This document shows, in pieces, positions 17,425-26,775 of a stretch of 50,606 nt of DNA. This DNA comes from an uncultured Granulosicoccaceae bacterium. Lineage in GTDB: Bacteria > Pseudomonadota > Gammaproteobacteria > Granulosicoccales > Granulosicoccaceae. The position numbers and the translations under genes were made by a program. The notes beneath the pieces were generated by a model that saw only the letters and a program-made list of their open reading frames with translations, did no database searches and was not told where the DNA came from. How positions within the stretch are numbered: position 1 is the stretch's first letter; every line of letters starts with the position of its first letter. The stretch is from positions 1 to 50,606 of the forward strand of contig CALAJN010000012.1 in NCBI GenBank assembly GCA_937922675.1, written 5' to 3'.

Positions 17425-18366
17425 ATGCATGTCAAAGCGAACGAGCTTAAGAAAAGCTTCGGTGACATGACCGCGGTCGATGGCGTCTCACTCGATGTGG
17501 ATCGAGGAGAAGTCGTCGGGTTCCTCGGTCCGAACGGAGCAGGCAAATCGACAACCATGAAGATGCTCACCGGTTTTCTCGAACCGGATTCGGGCACAGC
17601 AGAGATCGACGGTCACGACATCTGGCGTGACCCCATCGCTGCCAAATCGAAACTCGGCTATCTGCCGGAGGGCGCACCGGCCTACGGCGATATGCCCGTG
17701 GCAGATTTCTTGACATTCTGCGGCAAGATGCGCGGCCTTCGCGGCGCCAGGCTACGCGACCGACTCGCGTTCATGGCAGAGCGCGTGCGCCTGGCCGACG
17801 TCTGGTCGCGCCCTATCGACACATTGTCCAAAGGCTACAGGCGACGCGTCGGCATCGCACAGGCCCTCTTGCACGATCCGGAGTTGCTGGTGCTCGATGA
17901 GCCCACCGATGGACTGGATCCCAACCAGAAGTACGAGATGCGCAACCTGATCCGCGAGATTGCGGCAGACAAGTCGATCATCATTTCCACACATATTCTT
18001 GAAGAGGTCGAGGCCATCTGTACTCGCGCTGTCATCATCGCGCGTGGTCGTGTGGTCGCTGACGAGACGCCACATGAACTACTCAAGCGCGACAACGAAG
18101 GCCATGCCATCCATGTGCGGGTCAACTCACCCGAGCAAGACTCGGTCATCGAGAAAATCAGACCCATCGTCGACGGCGCGGAGCTGGAAGTCATGGAACG
18201 CGTCAATGGCTCCACCCGCGTGCTGCTCAGATACAAGGATCAACCGACCGATACGGCCGATCTTGCCAGCCGCCTGAAAGACACCCAACTCCCCATCGAA
18301 GAAGTCGGTGTCTGGCGGCCACGCCTCGAAGACGTATTCAGAAACGTCACCACACGCATTCACTGA
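17425..18366 (+). CDS. ABC transporter ATP-binding protein, gliding/GldA type
   Basis: A 313-residue ABC ATPase starting at ATG 17425. Walker A GPNGAGKST is near residues 37-45, the signature TLSKGYRRRVGIAQALL near residue 134, and Walker B LLVLDEPTDGLDP near residues 155-167, followed by the H-loop ISTHILEEVE. The C-terminal extension (about residues 230-313) is the regulatory tail typical of GldA/NatA-like subunits. It would energise the permease encoded 21 bp downstream. The pairing with GldG-like and DUF4340 genes is a known operon type in Proteobacteria whose transported substrate is not established. Confidence 0.9.
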   Translation: MHVKANELKKSFGDMTAVDGVSLDVDRGEVVGFLGPNGAGKSTTMKMLTGFLEPDSGTAEIDGHDIWRDPIAAKSKLGYLPEGAPAYGDMPVADFLTFCGKMRGLRGARLRDRLAFMAERVRLADVWSRPIDTLSKGYRRRVGIAQALLHDPELLVLDEPTDGLDPNQKYEMRNLIREIAADKSIIISTHILEEVEAICTRAVIIARGRVVADETPHELLKRDNEGHAIHVRVNSPEQDSVIEKIRPIVDGAELEVMERVNGSTRVLLRYKDQPTDTADLASRLKDTQLPIEEVGVWRPRLEDVFRNVTTRIH

Positions 18367-18387
18367 CCTTCACACAGGACTGAAATC

Positions 18388-19134
18388 ATGACTACTGCGC
18401 TCTGTTCAGTGGGCGTCGTATTTGGCCGTGAATTCCGTGCCTACTTTGCGACACCCCTTGCGGCCATCTTTCTGGTCGTCTTTCTGGCTCTCTCCGGTGC
18501 AATGACCTTTTTTGTCTCCGGATTCTTCGCGCGCGGCAGCGCGGATTTGACAGCGTTCTTCACCTGGATGCCGTGGCTGTTTCTGATACTGCTTCCGGCT
18601 ATCGGCATGCGCCTGTGGGCTGATGAACGTCGGCTGGGCACCATCGAGCTGCTGATGACGATGCCGGTACAGCCGTGGACGATCGTCGTGGGTAAATTCC
18701 TGGCGGGATGGGCATTTACCGGTGTGGCCATCCTGATGACCATGCCCATGTGGTTGACCGTCAACTGGTTGGGCAGCCCCGACAACGGCGTGATTGCAGC
18801 AGGCTACCTCGGCACATTTCTGATGGCCGGCGCCTTCCTCGCAATCGCCGCGAGTGTATCGACACTGACAAAGAACCCGGTCATTGCGTTTATCGCCGCG
18901 GCCATCACAACCTTCCTGCTGGTAACCGCGGGGCTTGAACTCGTGCTGGGTGCAGTACGCGGTTGGGCGCCTTACTGGTTGACCGAGGGAATTGCGGCGC
19001 TGTCGGTGCTCGAGCACTTCCAGCGGTTCACGCAAGGCGTGATCGAATTGCCGACGATGTTTTTCTTCAGCTCGCTCATCGTGCTGGCTCTCTGCATCAA
19101 CACTTTTCTGATCGAACTCAAGAAGGCTCAATGA
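18388..19134 (+). CDS. ABC transporter permease, gliding/GldF type
   Basis: A 248-residue ABC-2-type membrane protein with about six hydrophobic segments. The first begins near residue 19 (AAIFLVVFLALSGAMTFFVSG). The conserved cytoplasmic loop MRLWADERRLGTIELLMTMP is the hallmark of this permease group. It forms the membrane channel for the upstream ATPase. Its stop overlaps the next gene by four bases (ATGA), so the GldG-like partner is made in step with it. Confidence 0.88.
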   Translation: MTTALCSVGVVFGREFRAYFATPLAAIFLVVFLALSGAMTFFVSGFFARGSADLTAFFTWMPWLFLILLPAIGMRLWADERRLGTIELLMTMPVQPWTIVVGKFLAGWAFTGVAILMTMPMWLTVNWLGSPDNGVIAAGYLGTFLMAGAFLAIAASVSTLTKNPVIAFIAAAITTFLLVTAGLELVLGAVRGWAPYWLTEGIAALSVLEHFQRFTQGVIELPTMFFFSSLIVLALCINTFLIELKKAQ

Positions 19135-21068
19135 CAATGGAACGGATAACTGCACTGACCCAATGGGTCAGCCGACAGCCGCGCCGGCGGCTCATCGGCA
19201 CTTCAATTGCCCTTTGTACCCTGACGTTTCTATCTCTGAACGTGCTGGCGACACGTGCGCTTGATGGCGTACGTGCTGATGTCACGCAAAGTCAGGTATG
19301 GACCTTGTCCGACGGCACCCGATCGCTACTCGGCAATCTGGATGAACCGCTGCATCTTCGCTTTTACTTGTCCGACGCGTTGACCGAGGCTGCGCCTCAG
19401 TTGTCATCCTATGCGGACAGGGTGCGCGGCCTGCTCGAAACCTACGATGATCTTTCGGACAACATTTCACTGGAGATTGTCAGCCCGGAACCCTTCTCTG
19501 ATGAAGAGGATCGCGCGGTAGGCTTCGGCATCAATCGTATTGCCCTGGCGGGCGCCGCAGAACCGATGTTCTTCGGGCTGGCGGCCACCAACTCAACCGA
19601 CGGGCGCGCCAACATACCGGTCTTCTCACCAGAGCGTGAGGCGTGGCTGGAGTACGACCTGACGCGCGTCGTTGCAGAACTTGGGCAGTCAGAGAAACCA
19701 CGACTTGCATTACTCGATGGGCTTGGCTTGTCAGGGGGGCCCGCCAGCGGTGGAGCGCCACAGCAAAGCCTTGCGCTGCTGCAAGAGTTGTATGAGGTTG
19801 ATTTGCTGTCTGGAGACATCAACGAGTTTCCCGACGGCACGCGTGTGGTCGCTGTGGCTCATCCGCAAGGGCTGAGCGATGCAAGTCTGTATGCGCTCGA
19901 TCAATGGGTCATGGGCGGTGGTGCCCTGATGGTCTTCCTCGATCCGCATGCCGAGACGCAAGCCGGCCCGCAGGGCGCACCGGCGCAGGATACGGCCTCG
20001 GACCTTGAACCCTTGCTGGACGGTTGGGGCATCAACTTCGACACGAGCGTCGCTATCGCTGATCCACGCTACGCCCTCACCACGACACGGCGTGTGGGTG
20101 GACGAGACACACAGGTCGGTAACCCCGCATGGTTGCGACTCGACGCCCAAGCGCTGGATCAAGAGACGCCAGCGCTTGCCAACCTCTCAGCGGTGGTCTT
20201 GACCACGGCCGGTCACTTCACCAGCGATGACGAGGGACCTGCGCTCACACCCTTGGCGACACTGTCGCCCGATGCGGTTCTCGCATCATCGAGCGATGCC
20301 GCGGATCCGTTCGCTGACCCACGAGCGCTGATGGCAAACGGCACACGACCTGATCAGGCACCGGTCGCCATTGCCCGCGTGAGCGGTGCGCTGAAGTCGG
20401 CCTTCCCCGACGGCAAGCCAGAGGGGTCCGAGTGGTCCGAGGAGCATCTGGCTGAAGTGTCCGACGCCAACGTACTGCTCAGTGGTGATGCTGACCTGTT
20501 GCACGACCGCAATTGGATACAGCAACGGCGCGTGTTCGGCACGCAGGTACCACAGGCCTTTGCCAACAATGGGGACTTCTTGTTGAACGCGGTTGAGCAA
20601 ATGGCCGGCGGTACGGCGCTCGCCGACTTGCGCGGCCGCGCAGTCGACTGGCGACCGCTAACGCGAATCGAGTCGATGGAGCGGGAAGCAGAGTTGCATT
20701 ATCGCGCAACCGAGCAAGCGCTGCTTGATCGCATCGCCGAAACCGAGTCTGCTCTTCGGGAATTGGCGCCCGCAAGCAACAAACAGGATCCGGGCAAAGG
20801 CGCGGTACTGTTCAACGCCGAGATGGTGGCGGAGTCCGAAAACCTGCGCGCAGACTTGCTGGCCGCTCGGGCAGAACTTCGGCAGGTGCAGTACGACTTG
20901 CGCAGCGACGTTGAGGCGCTGCAAGCCGGCGTCACGACACTGAATGTTGGCATCGTGCCTTTTCTGGCTGCCGTTATGGCCTTGTTCTTCGCCTTGCGTC
21001 GTCCAAAGCGACCACTACCCACGCTCTCGGATGTCGACGATCAACGCCATCCTTCACAAGGAGACTAA
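19131..21068 (+). CDS. GldG-like ABC auxiliary membrane protein
   Basis: A 645-residue protein. I chose the ATG at 19131 (overlap with the permease stop); a longer frame to 18963 would run inside the permease gene. One membrane helix lies near residues 21-41, then a large extracytoplasmic domain of the ABC_transp_aux type: ADVTQSQVWTLSDGTRSLL, LEYDLTRVVAELG, and a glutamine-amidotransferase-like core with MGGGALMVFLDPHAE. A coiled-coil stretch near residues 515-600 precedes a C-terminal membrane helix (VGIVPFLAAVMALFFALRR). It presumably couples the ABC pump to an envelope partner; the substrate is unknown. Confidence 0.85.
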   Translation: MTMERITALTQWVSRQPRRRLIGTSIALCTLTFLSLNVLATRALDGVRADVTQSQVWTLSDGTRSLLGNLDEPLHLRFYLSDALTEAAPQLSSYADRVRGLLETYDDLSDNISLEIVSPEPFSDEEDRAVGFGINRIALAGAAEPMFFGLAATNSTDGRANIPVFSPEREAWLEYDLTRVVAELGQSEKPRLALLDGLGLSGGPASGGAPQQSLALLQELYEVDLLSGDINEFPDGTRVVAVAHPQGLSDASLYALDQWVMGGGALMVFLDPHAETQAGPQGAPAQDTASDLEPLLDGWGINFDTSVAIADPRYALTTTRRVGGRDTQVGNPAWLRLDAQALDQETPALANLSAVVLTTAGHFTSDDEGPALTPLATLSPDAVLASSSDAADPFADPRALMANGTRPDQAPVAIARVSGALKSAFPDGKPEGSEWSEEHLAEVSDANVLLSGDADLLHDRNWIQQRRVFGTQVPQAFANNGDFLLNAVEQMAGGTALADLRGRAVDWRPLTRIESMEREAELHYRATEQALLDRIAETESALRELAPASNKQDPGKGAVLFNAEMVAESENLRADLLAARAELRQVQYDLRSDVEALQAGVTTLNVGIVPFLAAVMALFFALRRPKRPLPTLSDVDDQRHPSQGD

Positions 21069-21072
21069 CACC

Positions 21073-22110
21073 ATGAGACAGAAGCCTTTTCTCATTCTCG
21101 CAAGCATCACAGGTGTCTCCCTGCTTGCTGCCGCCGGTAGCTTGTTGACGGGCCACTCAACGCCTGCGTTCGCATTGTCAGGTGAGCGCGTGTTCCCGAG
21201 CCTGGAGTCAACGGCTGCAGACGTCGCGCGGGTCACCATCCGTGACAATGACTTCGAGATGGAACTAACGCGCGAGGACGGCCGCTTTATCGACGCTGCC
21301 TCAGGCTACCCGATCAACCCCGAGCCGCTCAGGGAACTGGTGAGCGGCATGGCCCTGGCAGAAATTGCCGAGGCCAAGACCCGTGATCCCCTGCGTCACG
21401 CTGACTTGCTGCTTGCTGATCCGGACGCTGCGGCGGGCACCGACTCAGGCACCGGTTCAGGCTCGGGACAACAGGTCGTGCTGTTCGATGAATCGGGCAA
21501 CGAACTGGCAAACGTCATCGCCGGAAGACGCGACTTTACGCTCGGCGGTGTGACCGGGGGTCAGTACCTGCGGCGGGGCGGGGAGGCAGACACCTGGCTG
21601 GCGCAAGCCCGCATTGATGCACCGACTCGACGCGCTGCGTGGTTTGATACGGCGCTGTTGAACATAGAGGTCGACACGCTGGCCACCATGACACTGAACA
21701 CCGCAGATGCGGTAGACGTGCCATTGAAAGTTGCAGAGGGCGTGCCGGTACTTGGCGATGAGTTGCTGCCGAGTGAGTCCATCACGGACGAAAAACTCAA
21801 TCGTGTTGAAGGTCTGTGGCAATCGCTGGACTTTGCCGACGTCCGCGCTCACAGCGAGAACGAATCCAACGTCGAAGGCGCTGCACTGATCGCGACATTG
21901 GATGACGGCACGCACGTCACGCTGCGGGTGGTGACTGCACCCGCCGAGGGTGAGAGCACGTGGATCGCGGTCGATGTTGCAGGTGACAGTGAACGCGCTG
22001 TCAAGCTTCAGGAGCGCACGCAGGGATTCGAGTTTGCGCTGACGCAACGCGATGCCGAGATCTTCACCTGGACGGCTGAGCAATTGACCGAGGAGCCGCC
22101 AGCCTCCTAG
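21073..22110 (+). CDS. DUF4340 domain-containing protein
   Basis: A 345-residue protein starting at ATG 21073, with AAGGAG about 12 bases upstream and only 4 bp after the GldG-like gene. An N-terminal hydrophobic segment (LILASITGVSLLAAAGSLLT) anchors it. The rest has the DUF4340 layout: VFPSLESTAADVARVTI, then FIDAASGYPINPEPLRELV, then RIDAPTRRAAWFDTALLNIE. DUF4340 genes regularly end GldA-GldF-GldG type operons in Proteobacteria. A short Gly/Ser-rich insert sits near residue 130 (GTDSGTGSGSGQ). It completes the four-gene operon. Confidence 0.85.
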   Translation: MRQKPFLILASITGVSLLAAAGSLLTGHSTPAFALSGERVFPSLESTAADVARVTIRDNDFEMELTREDGRFIDAASGYPINPEPLRELVSGMALAEIAEAKTRDPLRHADLLLADPDAAAGTDSGTGSGSGQQVVLFDESGNELANVIAGRRDFTLGGVTGGQYLRRGGEADTWLAQARIDAPTRRAAWFDTALLNIEVDTLATMTLNTADAVDVPLKVAEGVPVLGDELLPSESITDEKLNRVEGLWQSLDFADVRAHSENESNVEGAALIATLDDGTHVTLRVVTAPAEGESTWIAVDVAGDSERAVKLQERTQGFEFALTQRDAEIFTWTAEQLTEEPPAS

Positions 22111-22446
22111 AGCAGGCACGAAAGTAGTGCCGGCATGAAAGGCGCGACAGTGGCCAACGTGACGCGGCCGCTGTTGCGCCGCAGCAGCGCTGCGGTGTGC
22201 CCGATCAGTCGCCTTCCGCATCGTCAAGATGCTTGGCGTGCGTGCTCGTCCACGCGGCAATATCAGGCCGCTGCCAACATTAATCCGGTGCCTAGACGGT
22301 GACGCCGTTCCGGTTCATACCGTTATCCCAGCCATCCGATGTCGATCAAGACCGGGACAACATCCCCGCGGATCGCACAATGATGTGAATGCCAACAAGT
22401 GTCCTCAAGATCGAGGTTGATGAATCGGGCCCGTCTGTCGCCTCAC
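22111..22446. other. Gap between two converging operons
   Basis: This stretch lies between the end of the ABC exporter operon (plus) and the end of the lactonase gene (minus). A short GGCAC/GTGCC hairpin near 22115 has no T-run. On the minus strand at 22205-22276 a short protein-like tail ends in a stop (RPDIAAWTSTHAKHLDDAEG); it is preceded in frame by another stop and may be a gene remnant. I recognise nothing else. Confidence 0.4.
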
Positions 22447-23367
22447 TCAGGAGATACATCCTGCGGTGCGGGTCTCGATCCGATATACCTGTCCCGACGA
22501 CGTCACGAACAAGGTGCTGCCATCCATGCCACCGAAACAGCAGTTGGCCGTTGCATCTGGCAGCTCTACCCGGCCCAGCCGCAGCCCGTCTGCCTGGTAG
22601 ATGTGGACACCATCGCCTGCGCTCGTCCAAACGCGTCCCTCACGATCGACGCGCAGGCCGTCGGGCACACCCGGACTGATCTCTGCAAATACGGCACCGC
22701 CAGTCAAGGTCGTGCCGTCAACCTCGAACACGCGAATGTGGTGCGGACGATCGAGGTCGATACCGGGAAAGCTTGCACCCTGTATCGCACCTGAATCGGC
22801 AATGTACAAAAGAGACTCATCCGGGGAGAACGCGAGACCGTTGGGTTTGTCGAAGTCGTCGGCGACACGCAAGACGTTGCCATCCGTCGTGATGCAATAA
22901 ACGTCGGCACTACCAATTTCGCTTTCGGCTGCATAGCCCTCGGCATCGGAATTGATGCCGTAAGGCGGGTCGGTAAACCAGATCGTGCCATCACTCCTGA
23001 CAATGACATCGTTCGGTGAGTTCAGTCGTTTGCCGTCGACATGGGTTGCAAGTACTTCCGTGACCAAAGGATCATCCGGATCCTCCCGAACGACAACTCG
23101 CCGACCACCATGCTCACAGGAAATCATCCGCCCGGCAGCATCAAGCGTATTGCCATTGGCAAAATCGGTATCAGCCAGTACCACATCGACACCCGCGCTT
23201 TCCCGCCATCGCAGCAGACGCTTTGACGGAATGTCGTTGAAGTAGAGTGCGTCGTGCCACCACACCGGCCCTTCGGTCCAGGTGTAGCCGCTCGCAATGA
23301 CCTCTGGTATCACCTGCGGGTCTAGACAATCAGCCAACTCGGGATGGTCCTTGTGAATCCTGATCAT
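22447..23367 (-). CDS. SMP-30/gluconolactonase family sugar lactonase
   Basis: A 306-residue six-bladed beta-propeller enzyme. The metal ligands expected for the family are visible: Glu in YTWTEGPVWW, Asn in RLNSPNDVIV, and Asn plus Asp in DKPNGLAFSPDESLLYIADSG. The FTDPPYGI motif is also typical. Members open sugar lactones such as glucono-, xylono- or arabinonolactone. It is the last gene of a sugar uptake operon, overlapping the permease stop by 4 bp. The imported sugar is therefore probably oxidised to a lactone by a dehydrogenase encoded elsewhere. Confidence 0.88.
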   Translation of the reverse strand: MIRIHKDHPELADCLDPQVIPEVIASGYTWTEGPVWWHDALYFNDIPSKRLLRWRESAGVDVVLADTDFANGNTLDAAGRMISCEHGGRRVVVREDPDDPLVTEVLATHVDGKRLNSPNDVIVRSDGTIWFTDPPYGINSDAEGYAAESEIGSADVYCITTDGNVLRVADDFDKPNGLAFSPDESLLYIADSGAIQGASFPGIDLDRPHHIRVFEVDGTTLTGGAVFAEISPGVPDGLRVDREGRVWTSAGDGVHIYQADGLRLGRVELPDATANCCFGGMDGSTLFVTSSGQVYRIETRTAGCIS

Positions 23368-24302
23368 GCCTGCACTCCGCGTCTGAAATTCTGTACCAGC
23401 AGCATGAGAATAATGATGCCGCCGAAAATGATCTGTCGCCAGGCCTCGCCGAACTGCATGACCGACAGCACCGAGGTCAGCAGCGTGATGAATAATGCGC
23501 CACCGACGGTGCCGAGGTAGCTACCACGCCCACCGAGGATGGACGTGCCACCGATGACGACCGCCGCAATGACCGGCATCAGGTAAGGATCGCCCATGGA
23601 CTGGTAGGCCTGATTCGCGTAGCCCGCCAACAGCACGCCACCCAAGGCCGAGCACAGTCCGGCCACGATGAAGGCACCGAACACGATTCGAGGGGTACCA
23701 ACACCGGATAGCCAGGTGGCCTTCTCGGAAAGACCGATGGCGACAAGGTAGCGACCGAAGGCCGTCCTTCGCAGTAGCCAGACAAGCGCTACCGACAGCA
23801 TGAGCCAGACCCAAAGGGCATTCGGTAATCCGAGCTTGTCACCGGAGGCGAGAGCACGCATCAGAGGCGACGCCTCACCGCGTGGATTGAACCCGCCGGT
23901 AAACAGTACCGAGGTACCAAGCAACATGGCATTGACCGCGAGCGTCCATACCATCGATGGGATTCGAAAGACGGCGACACCGATACCGTTGACTACTCCG
24001 ATAATGGCCCCTGTACACAATGCTGCAGGTATCGCGATCGCTTCCAGTACCGGGTGACCCGTGCCGACAAGTGTTGTCGACACAATGGCTGCCCAGCCAA
24101 GTGTCCAGGGAACAGACAGGTCGATGTGCCCGAGCAATATGACGACCATCGCGCCTGCGGCAAGCACACCGAGAAACGAAGCGATCTGCGCTTGCGTCAG
24201 AAGGTAGTCGAGACTCAGAAAGTTCGGAAACACCAACGAGCCCAACAGTACGACGACGAGTGAACCTACCCAGGGAACCAGTGCATCGATATCGATCCTC
24301 AT
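23364..24302 (-). CDS. CUT2 sugar ABC transporter permease, second copy
   Basis: A 312-residue RbsC/YjfF-type inner-membrane permease with about eight to ten hydrophobic segments. The loop motif VVIGGTSILGGRGSYLGTVGGALFI is the conserved EAA-like segment of this family. It pairs with the permease encoded immediately upstream (ATGA overlap). A transporter with two distinct permeases recalls the YtfQRT-YjfF system, where YtfT and YjfF form a heterodimer. Confidence 0.9.
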   Translation of the reverse strand: MRIDIDALVPWVGSLVVVLLGSLVFPNFLSLDYLLTQAQIASFLGVLAAGAMVVILLGHIDLSVPWTLGWAAIVSTTLVGTGHPVLEAIAIPAALCTGAIIGVVNGIGVAVFRIPSMVWTLAVNAMLLGTSVLFTGGFNPRGEASPLMRALASGDKLGLPNALWVWLMLSVALVWLLRRTAFGRYLVAIGLSEKATWLSGVGTPRIVFGAFIVAGLCSALGGVLLAGYANQAYQSMGDPYLMPVIAAVVIGGTSILGGRGSYLGTVGGALFITLLTSVLSVMQFGEAWRQIIFGGIIILMLLVQNFRRGVQA

Positions 24303-25264
24303 CTATCGAAGACCTCGAGTCGATGTCGCATGCGCAGCACATCGATACTACCGATGGCGATGGCCAGCGCCAGTATCAAGCCTTCGACGAAGGGTTGCGC
24401 GAGCGGCGGCAAGCCGGAGAAGAACATCAGCGCTGCGATGGTCTTCAGTATGAACGCTCCGATGATGGCACCGAACAGCGAGCCGACGCCGCCGCGCAAG
24501 GCGACGCCACCAAGCACGATCGCCGCAATGGAGTTCAATGTATAGGTCGGTGCGATGCCCGCATCTCCTGTCGTCGTGACAAAGCTGACGAAGAGTCCGG
24601 CAAGACCTGCAAAGAATCCCGCCAGCACAAACGCACCTATCCGGACGCCGGCAACTGGCGTACCGGACTGCCAGGCCGCCTCTCCCGCCGAGCCGATGGC
24701 ATACAGCGACAGTCCGAAACCCGTACGTCGCAGCGGTAGCCAGAAACCGAGGACAATAACAAGCATCAGAATCAGGGCGGTCGGCACACCCGCGACGTCC
24801 AGCGTCATCGCATCGGCATAGTCGTAGTCAACCGTCCCACCCGGCGTTGGCCGCAACAAGAGCGCGATGCCACCAAACACGGCACTGGTGGCGAGCGTCG
24901 CGACGATCGGCTGCAGACGACCGAACACGATCAGCAGTCCATTCACCAGGCCGCAGATGGTCGCGACCACGAGCACGGCAAGCGTCCCGTACGCAATTTC
25001 AAACGCGCTGCCGGATAGCAGATGTGACGCAACCACGTTGGACAGCGCGACGATCGCGCCCACCGACAGGTCCAGACCGCGCACCAGCACCGCAAAGAAT
25101 TGAGCGATTGCCACCAGTGCGAGTATCGTTGCTTGGTTGGCCCAGATGGTCATCACATAGGTCGTCGGCCCACTCGGGTGTGTACCGAAATACAGCGCCA
25201 CCATGCCGACAAGGCACACGAGAGCAAGCAGCTCCCGTGGATTACCCGGCTTCGGCAGGTTCAC
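24299..25264 (-). CDS. CUT2 sugar ABC transporter permease, first copy
   Basis: A 321-residue RbsC/YtfT-type membrane protein. Family features are FFAVLVRGLDLSVGAIVALSN near residues 58-78 and AAIVLGGVALRGGVGSLFGAIIGAF toward the C-terminal third. It overlaps the double ATPase gene by four bases on one side and the second permease by four on the other. The whole operon is therefore translationally linked. Confidence 0.9.
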   Translation of the reverse strand: MNLPKPGNPRELLALVCLVGMVALYFGTHPSGPTTYVMTIWANQATILALVAIAQFFAVLVRGLDLSVGAIVALSNVVASHLLSGSAFEIAYGTLAVLVVATICGLVNGLLIVFGRLQPIVATLATSAVFGGIALLLRPTPGGTVDYDYADAMTLDVAGVPTALILMLVIVLGFWLPLRRTGFGLSLYAIGSAGEAAWQSGTPVAGVRIGAFVLAGFFAGLAGLFVSFVTTTGDAGIAPTYTLNSIAAIVLGGVALRGGVGSLFGAIIGAFILKTIAALMFFSGLPPLAQPFVEGLILALAIAIGSIDVLRMRHRLEVFDR

Positions 25265-26775
25265 GCGGCGGCCCCCGAATCGAGCGACGCACTCACGACG
25301 GCCTCGGATGTCAATTCCTCACCGGCAAGCGTGGACACGATACGACCGTCGTAGAACACATGCACCCGGTCGCACAGATGTACGAGCTCCTCATGGTCGG
25401 TGCTCAACAGCACCACCGCGACACCCTGGGAAGCCAGTCGTCGTAGCAGCGCATAGATCTGTGTCTTGGTGCGCACGTCGATACCGCGTGTCGGATCCGC
25501 GAGCAACAGGCAGCGTGGCGACAACGCCAGCCACTTCATCAGGGCGACTTTCTGCTGGTTACCACCAGAGAGCGCCGCAGCGGGCTGAGCGAAGGAGGCA
25601 CACTTCAGTTCAAGCTCCGCCGCGAGCGCTTCAAAGTCGGCGTCACCCGGGCCATCGTGGCCAAGCTGTGCGAGTTCAAGATTGGCCGCGATCGACAGGT
25701 GCGGTATCAGACCTTCGGTCTTTCGGTCCTCCGGAACGAGAGCGAGCCCGGTACTGCTTTGCTTGGCGATCCGGGGGTTCTCCGGTGCGAGCACGCGCTC
25801 ACCGATCTTCACCGCACCGTCGACACGGCGCAGCACACCGAAGAGCGCTTGCAGCAGAGTGATCTGCCCCTGACCATCGAGCCCTCCTATTCCGATGATG
25901 TCGCCTGCCCGCACGTTAAAGCACAGGTCGTGCAGACGACCGTTCCATGTCAAACCATCGACCGCCAGCACGACCTCGCCCGGCACCTCATCTACCGATG
26001 CCTTGGGTGGAAACAGCTCATCAATGGACTGACCGACCATGCGTTGGATGATGTCGCCGTAATCGTAGCGGCCGTTGTCGAAGGTCTCCACGTGTCGGCC
26101 ATTGCGAAACACGCTGATGCGATCAGCCAGAGCTTCGACCTCGTGAAAGCGGTGTGAGATGAACAACACGCCAAGCCCCGCATCCCGTCGCTCCCTCAGC
26201 AGAGTAAACACTCGCTCGACCACACTTGCATTAAGGGCAGACGTCGCCTCGTCGAGAATCAACAGGCGCGGCTCCCGGTACAGTGCCTTGACGATCTCCA
26301 CGAGCTGGCGATCTGGCAGTGTCAGATCACGCACGCGAGCCGTCAGGCGAATACTTTCGCCACCGATTCGATCGAGCAGTGCGCGCACGTCATGCATGCG
26401 CCGGTAGGAGAAGAATCCGAGACCCGTCGAACGCGCGCCCAACAATACGTTATCGCGTACCGACAGATCCGGTGCGAGCGAAAGCTCCTGGAACATGCAG
26501 ACGATGCCATGCTCTAGCGCTACTCGCGGGCTGGACAGGCGCACGGGATGACCGTCGACACGCACTTCGCCAGGCTCCGGCTGAACGACCCCGGCGACAA
26601 GCTTCATCAACGTGGACTTCCCGGCCCCATTTTCACCAAGTACGGCGTGGATCTCGCCTGCATGGCAGGCAAAATCCACTTCCGACAGCGCAACCACAGG
26701 CCCGTAGTGCCGCGAGGCACCCCTGAGCTCGACGATGGGCGCAGTCCCGGACGGCGTCACCACGTCGTGTGGCAT
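25261..26775 (-). CDS. CUT2 sugar ABC transporter ATP-binding protein (two NBDs)
   Basis: A 504-residue RbsA/XylG-type tandem ATPase. The first domain has Walker A GENGAGKST near residue 46 and Walker B LLILDEATSAL. Its signature region is degenerate (LTLPDRQLVEIVKAL). The second domain has GLDGQGQITLLQAL in place of a canonical Walker A, then the signature LSGGNQQKVALMKWL and Walker B LLADPTRGIDV. A degenerate site per half is normal for this family. Its ATG directly follows the binding-protein stop (TGAATG). Confidence 0.92.
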   Translation of the reverse strand: MPHDVVTPSGTAPIVELRGASRHYGPVVALSEVDFACHAGEIHAVLGENGAGKSTLMKLVAGVVQPEPGEVRVDGHPVRLSSPRVALEHGIVCMFQELSLAPDLSVRDNVLLGARSTGLGFFSYRRMHDVRALLDRIGGESIRLTARVRDLTLPDRQLVEIVKALYREPRLLILDEATSALNASVVERVFTLLRERRDAGLGVLFISHRFHEVEALADRISVFRNGRHVETFDNGRYDYGDIIQRMVGQSIDELFPPKASVDEVPGEVVLAVDGLTWNGRLHDLCFNVRAGDIIGIGGLDGQGQITLLQALFGVLRRVDGAVKIGERVLAPENPRIAKQSSTGLALVPEDRKTEGLIPHLSIAANLELAQLGHDGPGDADFEALAAELELKCASFAQPAAALSGGNQQKVALMKWLALSPRCLLLADPTRGIDVRTKTQIYALLRRLASQGVAVVLLSTDHEELVHLCDRVHVFYDGRIVSTLAGEELTSEAVVSASLDSGAAA

